Program-made: the position numbers and the translations under genes | Notes under the pieces: generated by a model | Seen by the model: the letters and a program-made list of their open reading frames with translations, nothing else | What the model was told of the DNA's origin: nothing | Databases searched by the model: none | In this document: one piece after another, positions 1 through 6,035 of the stretch | Layout: the number at the start of each line of letters is the position of its first letter | Numbering within the stretch: position 1 is the first letter of the stretch | Assembly: GCF_030230605.1 (NCBI RefSeq) | Contig: NZ_JASPDO010000047.1 | Span: 1 to 6,909 of the forward strand | Source of the DNA: Brevibacterium sp. UMB1308A | GTDB lineage: Bacteria; Actinomycetota; Actinomycetes; Actinomycetales; Brevibacteriaceae | Reading direction: 5' to 3' | DNA: 6,909 nucleotides

Positions 1-109
1 CATCAAACTCCGACAAGGATGGGCAGGAAGACACCCCTGACACGCCAGGCCCATACACACATTTTGAGCATTAACCCTGAGTTGTTGGCACGGGGGCGAA
101 CACCCCCAA
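1..109. other. Region downstream of the rplA terminator with no supported gene
   Basis: I find no convincing gene here. One small hairpin (GGGGG at 92-96 against CCCCC at 103-107) lies just past the rplA terminator but lacks a T-tract. In many bacteria rplJ-rplL with an L10 leader follows rplA. This stretch could contain the start of such a leader on the minus strand, but I could not recognise one. Confidence 0.4.
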
Positions 110-151
110 AACGCAAAAGTGCCCCGAACCATAAACCGGTTCGGGGCACTT
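110..151 (-). terminator. Intrinsic terminator of the rplK-rplA operon
   Basis: A perfect 14-bp inverted repeat pairs 117-130 (AAGTGCCCCGAACC) with 138-151, around a 7-nt loop. Read on the minus strand, the stem ends in TTTT, then GCG, then another TTTT, which is the U-rich tail expected of a Rho-independent terminator. It begins 13 nt after the rplA stop codon, so it most likely ends the ribosomal-protein transcript. Confidence 0.88.
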
Positions 152-164
152 GTGAAAAAGCGTC

Positions 165-860
165 TTATGCGCGCAGGTCGGAAGTGTCGATCGGAACACC
201 AGGACCGTTTGTGGTGGTCACAGTTGCCTTGGTGATGTAACGACCCTTCGAAGACGAAGGCTTCAGACGAAGAACTTCATCCATTGCAGCCTTGAAGTTC
301 TGCTGCAACTGCTCTTCGGTGAAGGACACCTTTCCAATGATGAAGTGCAAGTTCGAGTGCTTGTCCACGCGGAACTCGATCTTACCGCCCTTAATGTCGG
401 ACACTGCCTTAGCAACGTCCATGGTCACGGTACCGGTCTTAGGGTTAGGCATGAGGCCACGTGGACCCAGAACCTTACCCAGACGACCGACCTTACCCAT
501 CATGTCGGGGGTTGCAACAGCAGCGTCGAAGTCAGTCCAACCACCGGCTACCTTTTCAAGCAGGTCATCGGAGCCAACGTAGTCAGCACCTGCTTCTCGG
601 GCAGCTTCCGCACGGTCACCAGCAGCGAATACCAGGACCTTAGCAGTCTTACCAGTTCCGTTCGGGAGGTTGACGGTGCCTCGCACCATCTGGTCGGCCT
701 TACGTGGGTCAACACCCAGGCGCAGGGCAACTTCGACGGTTGCGTCGAACTTTGCAACCGAAGTTTCCTTCGCCAGCGCAACTGCCTGCGCTGGCTCATA
801 GTATGTTTCAGCCTGAATCTTTTCGGCTGCGGCCAAGTAGGCCTTTGAGCGCTTTGCCAT
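165..860 (-). CDS. rplA: 50S ribosomal protein L1
   Basis: Ribosomal protein L1 binds 23S rRNA at the mobile L1 stalk, which helps release deacylated tRNA from the E site. In many bacteria it also represses its own operon by binding the mRNA. The 231-aa length is normal for the family. The L1 signature is intact at about residues 126-145 ([20 protein letters not shown]), the N-terminus MAKRSKAY is typical, and the [10 protein letters not shown] segment lies near residues 158-167. The ATG start is well placed: AAGGAG (868-873) sits 7 nt upstream. It follows rplK by 59 nt in the same direction and ends 13 nt before a strong terminator. Nothing about the gene looks damaged. Confidence 0.98.
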   Translation of the reverse strand: MAKRSKAYLAAAEKIQAETYYEPAQAVALAKETSVAKFDATVEVALRLGVDPRKADQMVRGTVNLPNGTGKTAKVLVFAAGDRAEAAREAGADYVGSDDLLEKVAGGWTDFDAAVATPDMMGKVGRLGKVLGPRGLMPNPKTGTVTMDVAKAVSDIKGGKIEFRVDKHSNLHFIIGKVSFTEEQLQQNFKAAMDEVLRLKPSSSKGRYITKATVTTTNGPGVPIDTSDLRA

Positions 861-881
861 CTGCTATCTCCTTGCAGTTGT

Positions 882-905
882 GGTCTGGGCCGCGCTGGCC
901 CTACC
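882..905 (-). other. Hairpin in the rplK-rplA intergenic spacer
   Basis: GGGCC (887-891) pairs with GGCCC (897-901) around a 5-nt loop, and GGT (882-884) can extend the stem with ACC (903-905) across a small internal loop. It lies between the rplK stop and the rplA ribosome binding site and has no T-tract, so it does not look like a terminator. It may tune rplA translation or mRNA stability. That role is inference. Confidence 0.35.
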
Positions 906-919
906 ACCAAATAAACTTC

Positions 920-1357
920 TTAGACTTCTACGTCCGTGGTGATACCCATGGAACGTGCAGTACCAGCAACGATCTTCGACGCTGCTTCAATGTCGTTCGC
1001 GTTGAGGTCAGGCATCTTGGTTTCAGCGATTTCACGCACCTGGTCCTTAGTGAGGTGACCCACCTTAACCGTGTGAGGAGTTGCCGAACCGGACTTCAGA
1101 CCAGCAGCCTTCTTAATGAGCTGAGCTGCAGGAGGAGTCTTGGTGATGAACGTGAACGAACGGTCTTCGTAAACAGTAATTTCAACCGGAACGATGTTTC
1201 CACGCATGTTTTCTGTCGCAGCGTTGTACGCCTTGCAGAACTCCATGATGTTGACACCGTGCTGACCCAAAGCTGGACCAACTGGAGGAGCTGGGTTAGC
1301 AGCACCTGCCTGGATCTGCAGCTTGATCAGACCGGTTACCTTCTTCTTGGGAGGCAT
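920..1357 (-). CDS. rplK: 50S ribosomal protein L11
   Basis: L11 forms, with 23S rRNA and L10/L12, the GTPase-associated centre where translation factors act. It is also needed for RelA-type stringent response in bacteria that have it. The 145-aa protein has the usual two domains. The N-terminal domain carries the proline-rich [13 protein letters not shown] segment (residues 22-34), the face linked to thiostrepton-class antibiotic binding. The C-terminal RNA-binding domain covers roughly residues 75-145 and ends in GTARSMGI near 132-139. Translation starts at ATG with AAGGA (1363-1367) 5 nt upstream. A structured leader precedes it, and rplA follows 59 nt downstream, the standard L11-L1 pairing. 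Confidence 0.98.
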   Translation of the reverse strand: MPPKKKVTGLIKLQIQAGAANPAPPVGPALGQHGVNIMEFCKAYNAATENMRGNIVPVEITVYEDRSFTFITKTPPAAQLIKKAAGLKSGSATPHTVKVGHLTKDQVREIAETKMPDLNANDIEAASKIVAGTARSMGITTDVEV

Positions 1358-1379
1358 TGTGGTCCTTAATCTTGACTGT

Positions 1380-1431
1380 CTTCACGGCTTGTGCCGTGAA
1401 GGTGAGATTGCGAGAATCCGATAGTCCTCAC
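1380..1431 (-). promoter_or_regulatory. Structured 5' leader of rplK (two hairpins)
   Basis: Next to the rplK ribosome binding site is a perfect 9-bp stem with a 4-nt loop (CTTCACGGC at 1380-1388 against 1393-1401). Immediately upstream in the transcript is a second element. There GTGAGATT (1402-1409) pairs with AATC (1415-1418) and TCAC (1428-1431), leaving a 9-nt one-sided internal loop. Neither element has a T-tract. L1 is known in other bacteria to repress the rplK-rplA mRNA by binding a stem with an asymmetric internal loop, so this leader is a candidate L1 target. I did not confirm the conserved L1-binding nucleotides. Confidence 0.4.
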
Positions 1432-1445
1432 AATCAAACTCCAAC

Positions 1446-1475
1446 ATTATTCCACGTATCTCGTGGGAATGGAAA
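1446..1475 (-). promoter_or_regulatory. Candidate sigma-70-type promoter for rplK-rplA
   Basis: On the minus strand TTTCCA (1470-1475, four of six to TTGACA) is separated by 18 nt from AATAAT (1446-1451, five of six to TATAAT). The -10 is preceded by TG in the extended -10 position. It lies just after the nusG hairpin and ahead of the structured leader, so a separate rplK transcript is plausible. The call is from sequence match only. Confidence 0.4.
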
Positions 1476-1480
1476 CTGAA

Positions 1481-1505
1481 GTCGTGCAACTCACAGTTGC
1501 ACGAC
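1481..1505 (-). terminator. Hairpin after nusG, possible weak terminator or attenuator
   Basis: A perfect 10-bp stem (GTCGTGCAAC at 1481-1490 against 1496-1505) with a 5-nt loop lies about 29 nt past the nusG stop. The downstream strand reads TTCAGTTTCC, which is only moderately T-rich, so termination may be partial. A smaller hairpin (GCGCTT at 1510-1515 with AAGCGC at 1519-1524) sits between it and nusG. Together they separate secE-nusG from rplK-rplA. Confidence 0.55.
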
Positions 1506-1533
1506 CTCGGCGCTTAAAAAGCGCAAACTCTGG

Positions 1534-2346
1534 TTAGATCTTCGAAACCTGACCGAAGCCCAACTCAACTGGGACATCGCGCTCGAAAATCGAAAGCAAA
1601 ACAGTGAGCTTCTGCTGTTCGGGGCGGATTTCCTGGATGGTAGCTGGGTGGCCTTCGAAGGACCCTTCCTTAACCATGACCGTTTCGCCGACCTCAAACT
1701 CGACAACAATCTCCGAACCACTCGCAGCTTCAGCGGCCTTGCGAGCTTCGCCCTCTTCAGCTGCCCGCGCAGCTTCATGTTCTTCGATAACAGGCGCCAG
1801 CATAGAGACAACTTCATCCATGGTCAGCGGGATCGGGTCATACGCGTTGCCCACGAACCCAGTCACACCTGGCGTGTGGCGAACGACACCCCACGATTCG
1901 TCCGTCAGTTCCATGCGCACTAGCACATAGCCTGGGATGCGCACGCGACGCACGGTCTTGCGCTGAGCGTTCTTGACCTCAACGACGTCTTCCATAGGAA
2001 CCTGGACTTCGAAGATGTAGTCTTCCATGTCCAAGCTGACAGTACGGTTTTCCAGGTTTGCTTTTACGCGGTTTTCATAGCCCGCGTAGGAGTGGATGAC
2101 GTACCAGTCGCCTTCTTTCATGCGAAGTTCGCGCAGGAATTCTTCGCGGGCGTCAGAGGCGTCCTCAGCGATGCTGTCGTCAGCGCTTTCCGCGCCCGAG
2201 GTGTTTTCAACGTTGGTTTCGTCAGCGCTGGTTTCCGTGGCGCTGTCCGCAGGCGCGTTAACTTCTTCCGCCTGTGCGGTCTCGGCAACTTCCGTCGCTT
2301 CCGCGGACTGTGCGGTCTCGTCAGCTTCCGAGATATTCTCCGACAA
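1534..2346 (-). CDS. nusG: Transcription termination/antitermination factor NusG
   Basis: NusG binds RNA polymerase and modulates pausing, Rho-dependent termination and transcription-translation coupling. The 270-aa protein has three parts. Residues 1 to about 75 are an Ala/Glu/Thr/Ser/Asp-rich, very acidic extension with no expected fold, common in actinobacterial NusG but absent from the roughly 180-aa E. coli protein. The NGN domain runs from about 79 to 183 ([32 protein letters not shown]). An Ala/Glu-rich linker leads to the KOW domain at about 218-268 ([13 protein letters not shown] through [11 protein letters not shown]). The start is TTG, supported by AAGGAG (2352-2357) 5 nt upstream. 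It lies 49 nt after secE, the usual operon partner. Confidence 0.97.
   Translation of the reverse strand: MSENISEADETAQSAEATEVAETAQAEEVNAPADSATETSADETNVENTSGAESADDSIAEDASDAREEFLRELRMKEGDWYVIHSYAGYENRVKANLENRTVSLDMEDYIFEVQVPMEDVVEVKNAQRKTVRRVRIPGYVLVRMELTDESWGVVRHTPGVTGFVGNAYDPIPLTMDEVVSMLAPVIEEHEAARAAEEGEARKAAEAASGSEIVVEFEVGETVMVKEGSFEGHPATIQEIRPEQQKLTVLLSIFERDVPVELGFGQVSKI
2272..2330 (-). repeat. Imperfect direct repeat in the acidic tail of nusG
   Basis: Two 23-nt copies (2272-2294 and 2308-2330) match except at two positions, with a 36-nt offset. The offset keeps the reading frame and encodes two related 12-residue segments in the NusG tail (around DETAQSAE and AETAQAEE). This suggests the extension grew by in-frame duplication. 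Confidence 0.6.
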
Positions 2347-2395
2347 CGTTTCTCCTTTTATGAGTTACTTAGGGTGATGTAGCAGTCGCGGTCGC

Positions 2396-2656
2396 TTACC
2401 ACAGTGGCCATATAGGCGTACGTGCGAACGCGAAGCCAATGAGCTTGCCGAAGACGAAGTCAACTGTCAAGACGATCACGATCATCACGACGACAAAGCC
2501 CAGAACTACACCAAACATGTTGATCAGTTCTTTACGGGTTGGAGTGACAACCTTCTTCAGCTCCGACATGACTTCCGCAAAAAAACGAGCGATCGTACCG
2601 AAGAAACCACGACGCTTGTGGTCTACGGCTTCGGTGCCTTTGCCTGATTCTGCCAC
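2396..2656 (-). CDS. secE: Preprotein translocase subunit SecE
   Basis: SecE clamps SecY in the SecYEG protein-conducting channel of the plasma membrane. The 86-aa length and single membrane segment match the short SecE form of most bacteria outside the enterics. A basic, amphipathic cytoplasmic stretch with the family pattern EVMSELKKVVTPTRKEL (residues 28-44) is followed by one transmembrane helix at about 47-68. The start is GTG. An in-frame TGA lies only 6 nt upstream (2663-2665), so no longer start is possible. The Shine-Dalgarno-like GAGGA (2660-2664) is unusually close, 3 nt away. The gene lies 36 nt after tRNA-Trp and 49 nt before nusG, a deeply conserved order. Confidence 0.96.
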   Translation of the reverse strand: MAESGKGTEAVDHKRRGFFGTIARFFAEVMSELKKVVTPTRKELINMFGVVLGFVVVMIVIVLTVDFVFGKLIGFAFARTPIWPLW

Positions 2657-2692
2657 GCGTCCTCACTGAAGTAGTCGTTTTACTTTCCTGAG

Positions 2693-2765
2693 CAGGGGTG
2701 ACAGGACTCGAACCTGCAACCTACGGTTTTGGAGACCGTTGCGCTACCAATTGCGCCACACCCCT
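2693..2765 (-). tRNA. trnW: tRNA-Trp (anticodon CCA)
   Basis: Read on the minus strand, a complete 73-nt cloverleaf can be drawn. The acceptor stem is AGGGGTG with CACCCCT and discriminator G. The anticodon arm is ACGGT-CTCCAAA-ACCGT with anticodon CCA, and the T-loop is GTTCGAGTC-like. The 3' CCA is not encoded (the next bases are CTC), so it is added after transcription. The tRNA sits 36 nt ahead of secE, as in many bacteria, and is probably cut from the same primary transcript. Confidence 0.97.
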
Positions 2766-2808
2766 AAGCCTTATTTGGGCCAGAAGCTCACCCGATGCGT
2801 ACCGAGTG

Positions 2809-2840
2809 AATCTACCGAACTGAAAGCTTACATGGTTCAC
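2809..2840 (-). promoter_or_regulatory. Candidate promoter for tRNA-Trp-secE-nusG
   Basis: TAGATT (2809-2814 on the minus strand) fits the TAnnnT actinobacterial -10 pattern and would start RNA about 37 nt before the mature tRNA. The -35 is poor: a TGAACC-like hexamer lies 19 nt upstream. Some promoter is expected here because the next gene upstream is divergent. The exact site is uncertain. Confidence 0.35.
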
Positions 2841-2850
2841 CGCCGTTTCG

Positions 2851-2868
2851 TCGAACCGACCCGTTCGA
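2851..2868. promoter_or_regulatory. 18-bp dyad in the divergent tRNA-Trp / deaminase promoter region
   Basis: TCGAAC (2851-2856) and GTTCGA (2863-2868) form a perfect 6-bp inverted repeat with a 6-nt spacer. The half-sites equal those of the Gram-positive/actinobacterial LexA box, but that box has a 4-nt spacer, so this is not a standard SOS box. It lies between the divergent promoters and could be an operator for either side. It could also be chance in a short intergenic region. Confidence 0.3.
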
Positions 2869-2896
2869 ATCACGCCTCACGTCACACTCAACCGCC

Positions 2897-2911
2897 TACA
2901 CTAAGGCCATG
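2897..2911 (+). promoter_or_regulatory. Candidate leaderless promoter of the deaminase gene
   Basis: TACACT (2897-2902) fits the actinobacterial -10 pattern TAnnnT and ends 6 nt before the ATG, so transcription would begin at or very near the A of the start codon. There is no usable Shine-Dalgarno for that ATG: AAGG at 2903-2906 leaves only 2 nt. The -35 region is weak. An alternative is initiation at the second codon, GTG (2912), which AAGG would precede by 5 nt. Confidence 0.45.
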
Positions 2912-3964
2912 GTGAATGATCTGGCACCCGTAACTACCGAACAGCTGAACCAGCTACCCAAGGCGCATCTGCATTTGCACTTCACAGGTTCACTCACGGT
3001 AGACAAACTCCAGGAACTAGCCCAGGCCCGCAATGTGCGACTCCCCCGGGTGTTTATGCGCCATGACCCCATGAGGCTCTCACCTGACCGGCGCGGGTGG
3101 TTTCGTTTCCAGCGACTCTACGACTCGGCTCGCACGGTTGTGCAAGGCGAAGATGCTTTGCGCGCGGTCGTCGCTAATGCAGCCAAACTGGACAAGGCGG
3201 AAGGTGTGCGCTGGCTCGAGCTCCAGGTGGACCCCACAGGCTACGCAGGCAAAATAGGTGGGATCACGCCTGCCCTCGAGGTGGTCCTAGATGAGGCCCG
3301 CAACCAGTCTGACGAAACCTTTGGGGTTGCGATCATCGTTGCGGCTTCACGCATGAAACACCCGCTGGACGCCCGCACACTGGCCAGGCTGGCTGCTCAA
3401 CATGCCGGAAATGGCCCGAGCACTGTGGTTGGTTTTGGGCTGTCCAATGACGAACGCTCCGGCGACACGACTACCTTCGCACCCGCCTTTCGCATCGCCA
3501 GCAACGCTGGGCTCGCCTCGTTTCCGCACGGTGGTGAACTCTTAGGCCCGGACCACATTCGCACCACTCTAGACGCCTTGAACCCCACCCGGCTGGGGCA
3601 CGGGGTGCGCGCGGCAGAAGACCCGCAGTTGCTAGAAGCCCTTGTTTCCCGAGGCGTGGGCCTGGAAGTCTGCCCGTCCTCGAATGCGTCTTTGGGGGTG
3701 TACCCCACCGCCGAGGACGTCCCACTTCGCACGTTGGTGCGTGCCGGCGCGAAGGTGGCATTAGGGGCGGACGACCCACTGATCTTTGGTCCGCGCATCA
3801 CCGAACAGTATGCGATCGCTCAGCGGATGGGCTTTACCGCCTCGGAGTTGGCGCAACTGGCTCGCGACTCCTTCACCATTTCCACGGCACCCCGCCACGT
3901 TGTCACCCGCGCACACGCCGATATCGACGCATGGGAAGCCCGCGTGACCGGCCATTCCCACTAA
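2909..3964 (+). CDS. add: Adenosine deaminase family hydrolase
   Basis: This is a metal-dependent aminohydrolase of the adenosine/AMP deaminase family, expected to deaminate adenosine or a related purine in purine salvage. The 351 residues form one (beta/alpha)8 barrel. Visible active-site elements, in order, are: metal ligands H22 and H24 in HLHLHFTGS; H207 and catalytic E210 in FPHGGEL; H231 in RLGHGVR; the EVCPSSNASLGVY block (253-265); and D288-D289 in GADDP. Classical enzymes have an Asp two residues after the second His, which contacts the ribose 5'-OH. Here that residue is Thr26, and HAGE is HGGE, so the substrate is less certain than the chemistry. It is transcribed divergently from tRNA-Trp and convergently with murB. 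Confidence 0.88.
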   Translation: MVNDLAPVTTEQLNQLPKAHLHLHFTGSLTVDKLQELAQARNVRLPRVFMRHDPMRLSPDRRGWFRFQRLYDSARTVVQGEDALRAVVANAAKLDKAEGVRWLELQVDPTGYAGKIGGITPALEVVLDEARNQSDETFGVAIIVAASRMKHPLDARTLARLAAQHAGNGPSTVVGFGLSNDERSGDTTTFAPAFRIASNAGLASFPHGGELLGPDHIRTTLDALNPTRLGHGVRAAEDPQLLEALVSRGVGLEVCPSSNASLGVYPTAEDVPLRTLVRAGAKVALGADDPLIFGPRITEQYAIAQRMGFTASELAQLARDSFTISTAPRHVVTRAHADIDAWEARVTGHSH

Positions 3965-3973
3965 TCGGAAACC

Positions 3974-5050
3974 TTAAATCTGGCACCCCACGAAGTTAGG
4001 CTCCGGGTGCATGGTGATGCCATAAGCCTGGGCCACTCCGTCGCGAATGTGCCGTGCGAGCTCTACGATGTCCTCCGCCCGCGCCTGGCCACGGTTGGTC
4101 AGTGCGAGCGTGTGCTTGGTGGACAAGGAGGCGCGCTCGTTGAGCGCGAATCCTTTTTCGAATCCCGCATGGTCAATGAGCCACGCCGCCGAGGTCTTGA
4201 CCACCTTTTCGTCCACCTCACCTGTGGTGGGGTTACGGACAGGATAGGTGGGTGCACCTTCAGGCACGCGCGGATCGCCAGGCCCAGGGTTGGCAGGCAG
4301 GATGGGGTTGGTGAAGAAGGAACCGGCAGACCACGTGTCGTGATCCTCAGGGTTGAGCACCATTCCCTTTGAAGCCCGGAGCCGTACAACAGCTTCACGC
4401 ACCTCGGCGAGCGGGGCACTCTCACCGATCTCCACGCCCAAGGCCGCAGCCAACTGCCCATATCGAACAGGAGCCGACTTCCCTGCCCGCTCAAGCTCAA
4501 ACTCCACATCCAAAACGATGTACCGTGGCTGCCCCAGCTGGGCCGCCGAGGTTTTCAGCAAACTGGTGCGGTACCCGAACTCCAGTTCGTCGGGCGCGCA
4601 CTCTCGCACGTCGCCTTCGACCCTGTCGAAAAGGGTGACGGAACAGATCAGTTCTGCGACCTCGGCGCCGTATGCCCCCACATTCTGCACGGGTGTGGCA
4701 CCCACAGACCCGGGAATCCCGGACAGGGCCTCTAGCCCGCTGAACCCGGAATCAACCGTGTGCTTCACGAATTCGTCCCACGTGACACCCGCCTGCGCAC
4801 GCACGCGCACACGCCCATTCTCACCAGGGGTTTCAGTAATGCCCTGGGTGCGAATCAGACACACGGGACCGGCGAATCCGTCGTCGCTGATCAGTAGGTT
4901 CGACCCGCCAGCAATGAACAAAACGGGCTCAGAACCAGGCGACAGGGGATGCTCAGCGCAGAACTGAATGAGCTGGTCGCGGGTGGTGACCGTTGTCAGT
5001 TGTGACGCCGGACCTCCCACCCGTAACGTGGTCAGTTCAGACAGGTTCAC
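3974..5050 (-). CDS. murB: UDP-N-acetylmuramate dehydrogenase (UDP-N-acetylenolpyruvoylglucosamine reductase)
   Basis: MurB is the cytoplasmic FAD enzyme that uses NADPH to reduce enolpyruvyl-UDP-GlcNAc to UDP-MurNAc, the second committed step of peptidoglycan synthesis. The 358-aa protein has the FAD-binding half with TTLRVGGPA (7-15), GGSNLLISDDGF (48-59) and GLEALSGIPGSVGATPVQNVG (105-125, one block). GYRTSLLK follows at 159-166. The catalytic serine is S244 in SAGSFFTNP, and the terminal acid lies in HPEPNFVG (E350). The GTG start overlaps the upstream dehydratase stop in a 4-base GTGA, so translation is probably coupled; a weak AAAGG lies 10 nt upstream. Its stop is 9 bp from the stop of the convergent deaminase gene, with no terminator visible. 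Confidence 0.96.
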   Translation of the reverse strand: MNLSELTTLRVGGPASQLTTVTTRDQLIQFCAEHPLSPGSEPVLFIAGGSNLLISDDGFAGPVCLIRTQGITETPGENGRVRVRAQAGVTWDEFVKHTVDSGFSGLEALSGIPGSVGATPVQNVGAYGAEVAELICSVTLFDRVEGDVRECAPDELEFGYRTSLLKTSAAQLGQPRYIVLDVEFELERAGKSAPVRYGQLAAALGVEIGESAPLAEVREAVVRLRASKGMVLNPEDHDTWSAGSFFTNPILPANPGPGDPRVPEGAPTYPVRNPTTGEVDEKVVKTSAAWLIDHAGFEKGFALNERASLSTKHTLALTNRGQARAEDIVELARHIRDGVAQAYGITMHPEPNFVGCQI

Positions 5051-5520
5051 TTGATGTGAGCCTTTACCTGCGTGCGACCCAGTACAGCGGTGTCATCCTC
5101 TTTGACGTCGATGTCGAAGCGCGCCGTGCCCGCTTTGGCGTCGATTGCGCCCACGCGAATGACCGAGGTGAGAGTCACCGTTGGCTGTTCGGGGATGCCG
5201 GATTCTGCGTCAGGGACCACCACTGGGTTGGTGAAGCGGGTGCGGTAGTCCAGGATGGCGCCCGGGTCGCCCAGCCAGTCGGTCAAGGGTGTGATGGCGG
5301 TGGCCATGGTGAGCATGCCATGGGCGATCACGTTGTCCAGGCCCACTTCTTTTGCGAAGCGTTCGTTCCAGTGGATCGTGTTGAAGTCACCAGACGCGCC
5401 AGCGTATTTCACCAGGTCAGCGCGGGAAAGTTCAACGGTCGCAGTGAGCACTTCCTGGCCCACTTCCAGCGTGCTTGCCGAAGCATCCTCAACCTGAACG
5501 TTTGGGGTGATGTTAGGCAT
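5047..5520 (-). CDS. MaoC-family (R)-hydroxyacyl dehydratase, HadB-like catalytic subunit
   Basis: This single hot-dog-fold protein belongs to the MaoC / (R)-specific enoyl hydratase group. HadB-type subunits dehydrate (R)-3-hydroxyacyl thioesters in fatty-acid elongation. The hydratase-2 motif is complete: D45 and H50 in SGDFNTIHWNE match the catalytic Asp and His five residues apart in the family, and are followed by VIAHGMLTMA (64-73). I place the start at ATG 5518-5520 (157 aa) because AGGAGG (5526-5531) lies 5 nt upstream. A longer TTG start at 5538 would add six residues without such support. The start overlaps the upstream subunit gene by 8 nt and the stop overlaps murB by 4 nt. Natural acyl chain length cannot be read from the sequence. 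Confidence 0.92.
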   Translation of the reverse strand: MPNITPNVQVEDASASTLEVGQEVLTATVELSRADLVKYAGASGDFNTIHWNERFAKEVGLDNVIAHGMLTMATAITPLTDWLGDPGAILDYRTRFTNPVVVPDAESGIPEQPTVTLTSVIRVGAIDAKAGTARFDIDVKEDDTAVLGRTQVKAHIK

Positions 5521-5968
5521 CCTCGCCTCCTCGTACAACGATCGTGGACGTCACGGTCACAACTGGTTCCTCCGTGCGTGCGTCGGTGAGTTCCGTGCGG
5601 GTGGTGATCATTGCGTGACCACCGGCTTCCCGGATTCCGTCCACAAAACACTCAGCGTTCAACAGGTCACCTGCAACAACGGGGCGGGTGTAGGTGAACT
5701 GTTCTTGACCGTGAACAACACGCGAAAAGTCAATGCCCGCTTCTTCCGAAGCGATGTACAGGGCTTCCGCACGCTGCGCGATCATCACGGGGAAGGTGGG
5801 TGGTGCTACTTGCGCACCGTAGCCGAGGTCTTTCGCGGCTTGCGCGTCAAAGTGTGAGGGGTGGGTGGCGCCGACTGCGCGCGCGAATTCTGCGATCTTT
5901 TCTTGGCCCACTTCTACCGGCTTGTCCAACCGGTAGCTGGACCCTTGGAGGTCTGTATTCACTGACAT
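5513..5968 (-). CDS. MaoC N-terminal / FAS1-like dehydratase subunit, HadA-like
   Basis: This 151-aa hot-dog protein resembles mycobacterial HadA (the former UPF0336 group), which pairs with HadB as a heterodimeric (R)-3-hydroxyacyl dehydratase. It contains the typical VAPPTFPV (54-61) and HGQEQFTYTRPVVAGD (86-101) segments, but no D-x4-H catalytic motif, as expected for the non-catalytic partner. The following gene supplies that motif and overlaps this one by 8 nt. The same HadA-HadB pair lies upstream of trpT-secE-nusG-rplK-rplA in mycobacteria. No Shine-Dalgarno precedes the ATG, and a promoter ends 6 nt before it, so the mRNA is probably leaderless. Confidence 0.9.
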   Translation of the reverse strand: MSVNTDLQGSSYRLDKPVEVGQEKIAEFARAVGATHPSHFDAQAAKDLGYGAQVAPPTFPVMIAQRAEALYIASEEAGIDFSRVVHGQEQFTYTRPVVAGDLLNAECFVDGIREAGGHAMITTRTELTDARTEEPVVTVTSTIVVRGGEDA

Positions 5969-6003
5969 AACTCAAGCCTATCGTTTCGCCTCTTTGAGGT
6001 CAG
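5966..6003 (-). promoter_or_regulatory. Leaderless promoter of the hadA-hadB-murB operon
   Basis: CTGACC (5998-6003, four of six to TTGACA) lies 17 nt from TAGGCT (5975-5980), a typical actinobacterial -10. The -10 ends 6 nt before the ATG, placing the RNA start at about the first base of the start codon. The absence of a Shine-Dalgarno sequence agrees with this. Confidence 0.6.
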
Positions 6004-6035
6004 GTTGATTGGTCTTCGAGGGGTGGCGCGTTCGA

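Noticed and set aside
92..107. Second terminator after rplA
   Set aside because: The stem is only 5 bp and is not followed by a T-tract on the minus strand.
345..848. Long plus-strand open frame opposite rplA
   Set aside because: It is antisense to a certain ribosomal-protein gene, has no ribosome binding site I can see, and shows no family-like motif.
704..1369. 221-codon plus-strand open frame across rplK-rplA
   Set aside because: It spans two well-supported opposite-strand genes and their spacer, and its translation has no recognisable domain.
2851..2868. LexA/SOS box
   Set aside because: The half-sites TCGAAC and GTTCGA match, but the spacer is 6 nt where the known box has 4; it is kept only as an unassigned dyad.
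4353..4967. 204-codon plus-strand open frame inside murB
   Set aside because: It is the mirror of a conserved murB coding sequence; its Ser/Pro/Arg-rich composition is that of an antisense shadow.
5521..5538. Upstream TTG start for the HadB-like gene
   Set aside because: AGGAGG at 5526-5531 is ideally placed for ATG 5518-5520 and would lie inside the coding sequence if TTG were used.
4993..5589. 198-codon plus-strand open frame across the dehydratase genes
   Set aside because: It is antisense to the HadB-like gene with its intact catalytic motif and strong ribosome binding site; no independent evidence.
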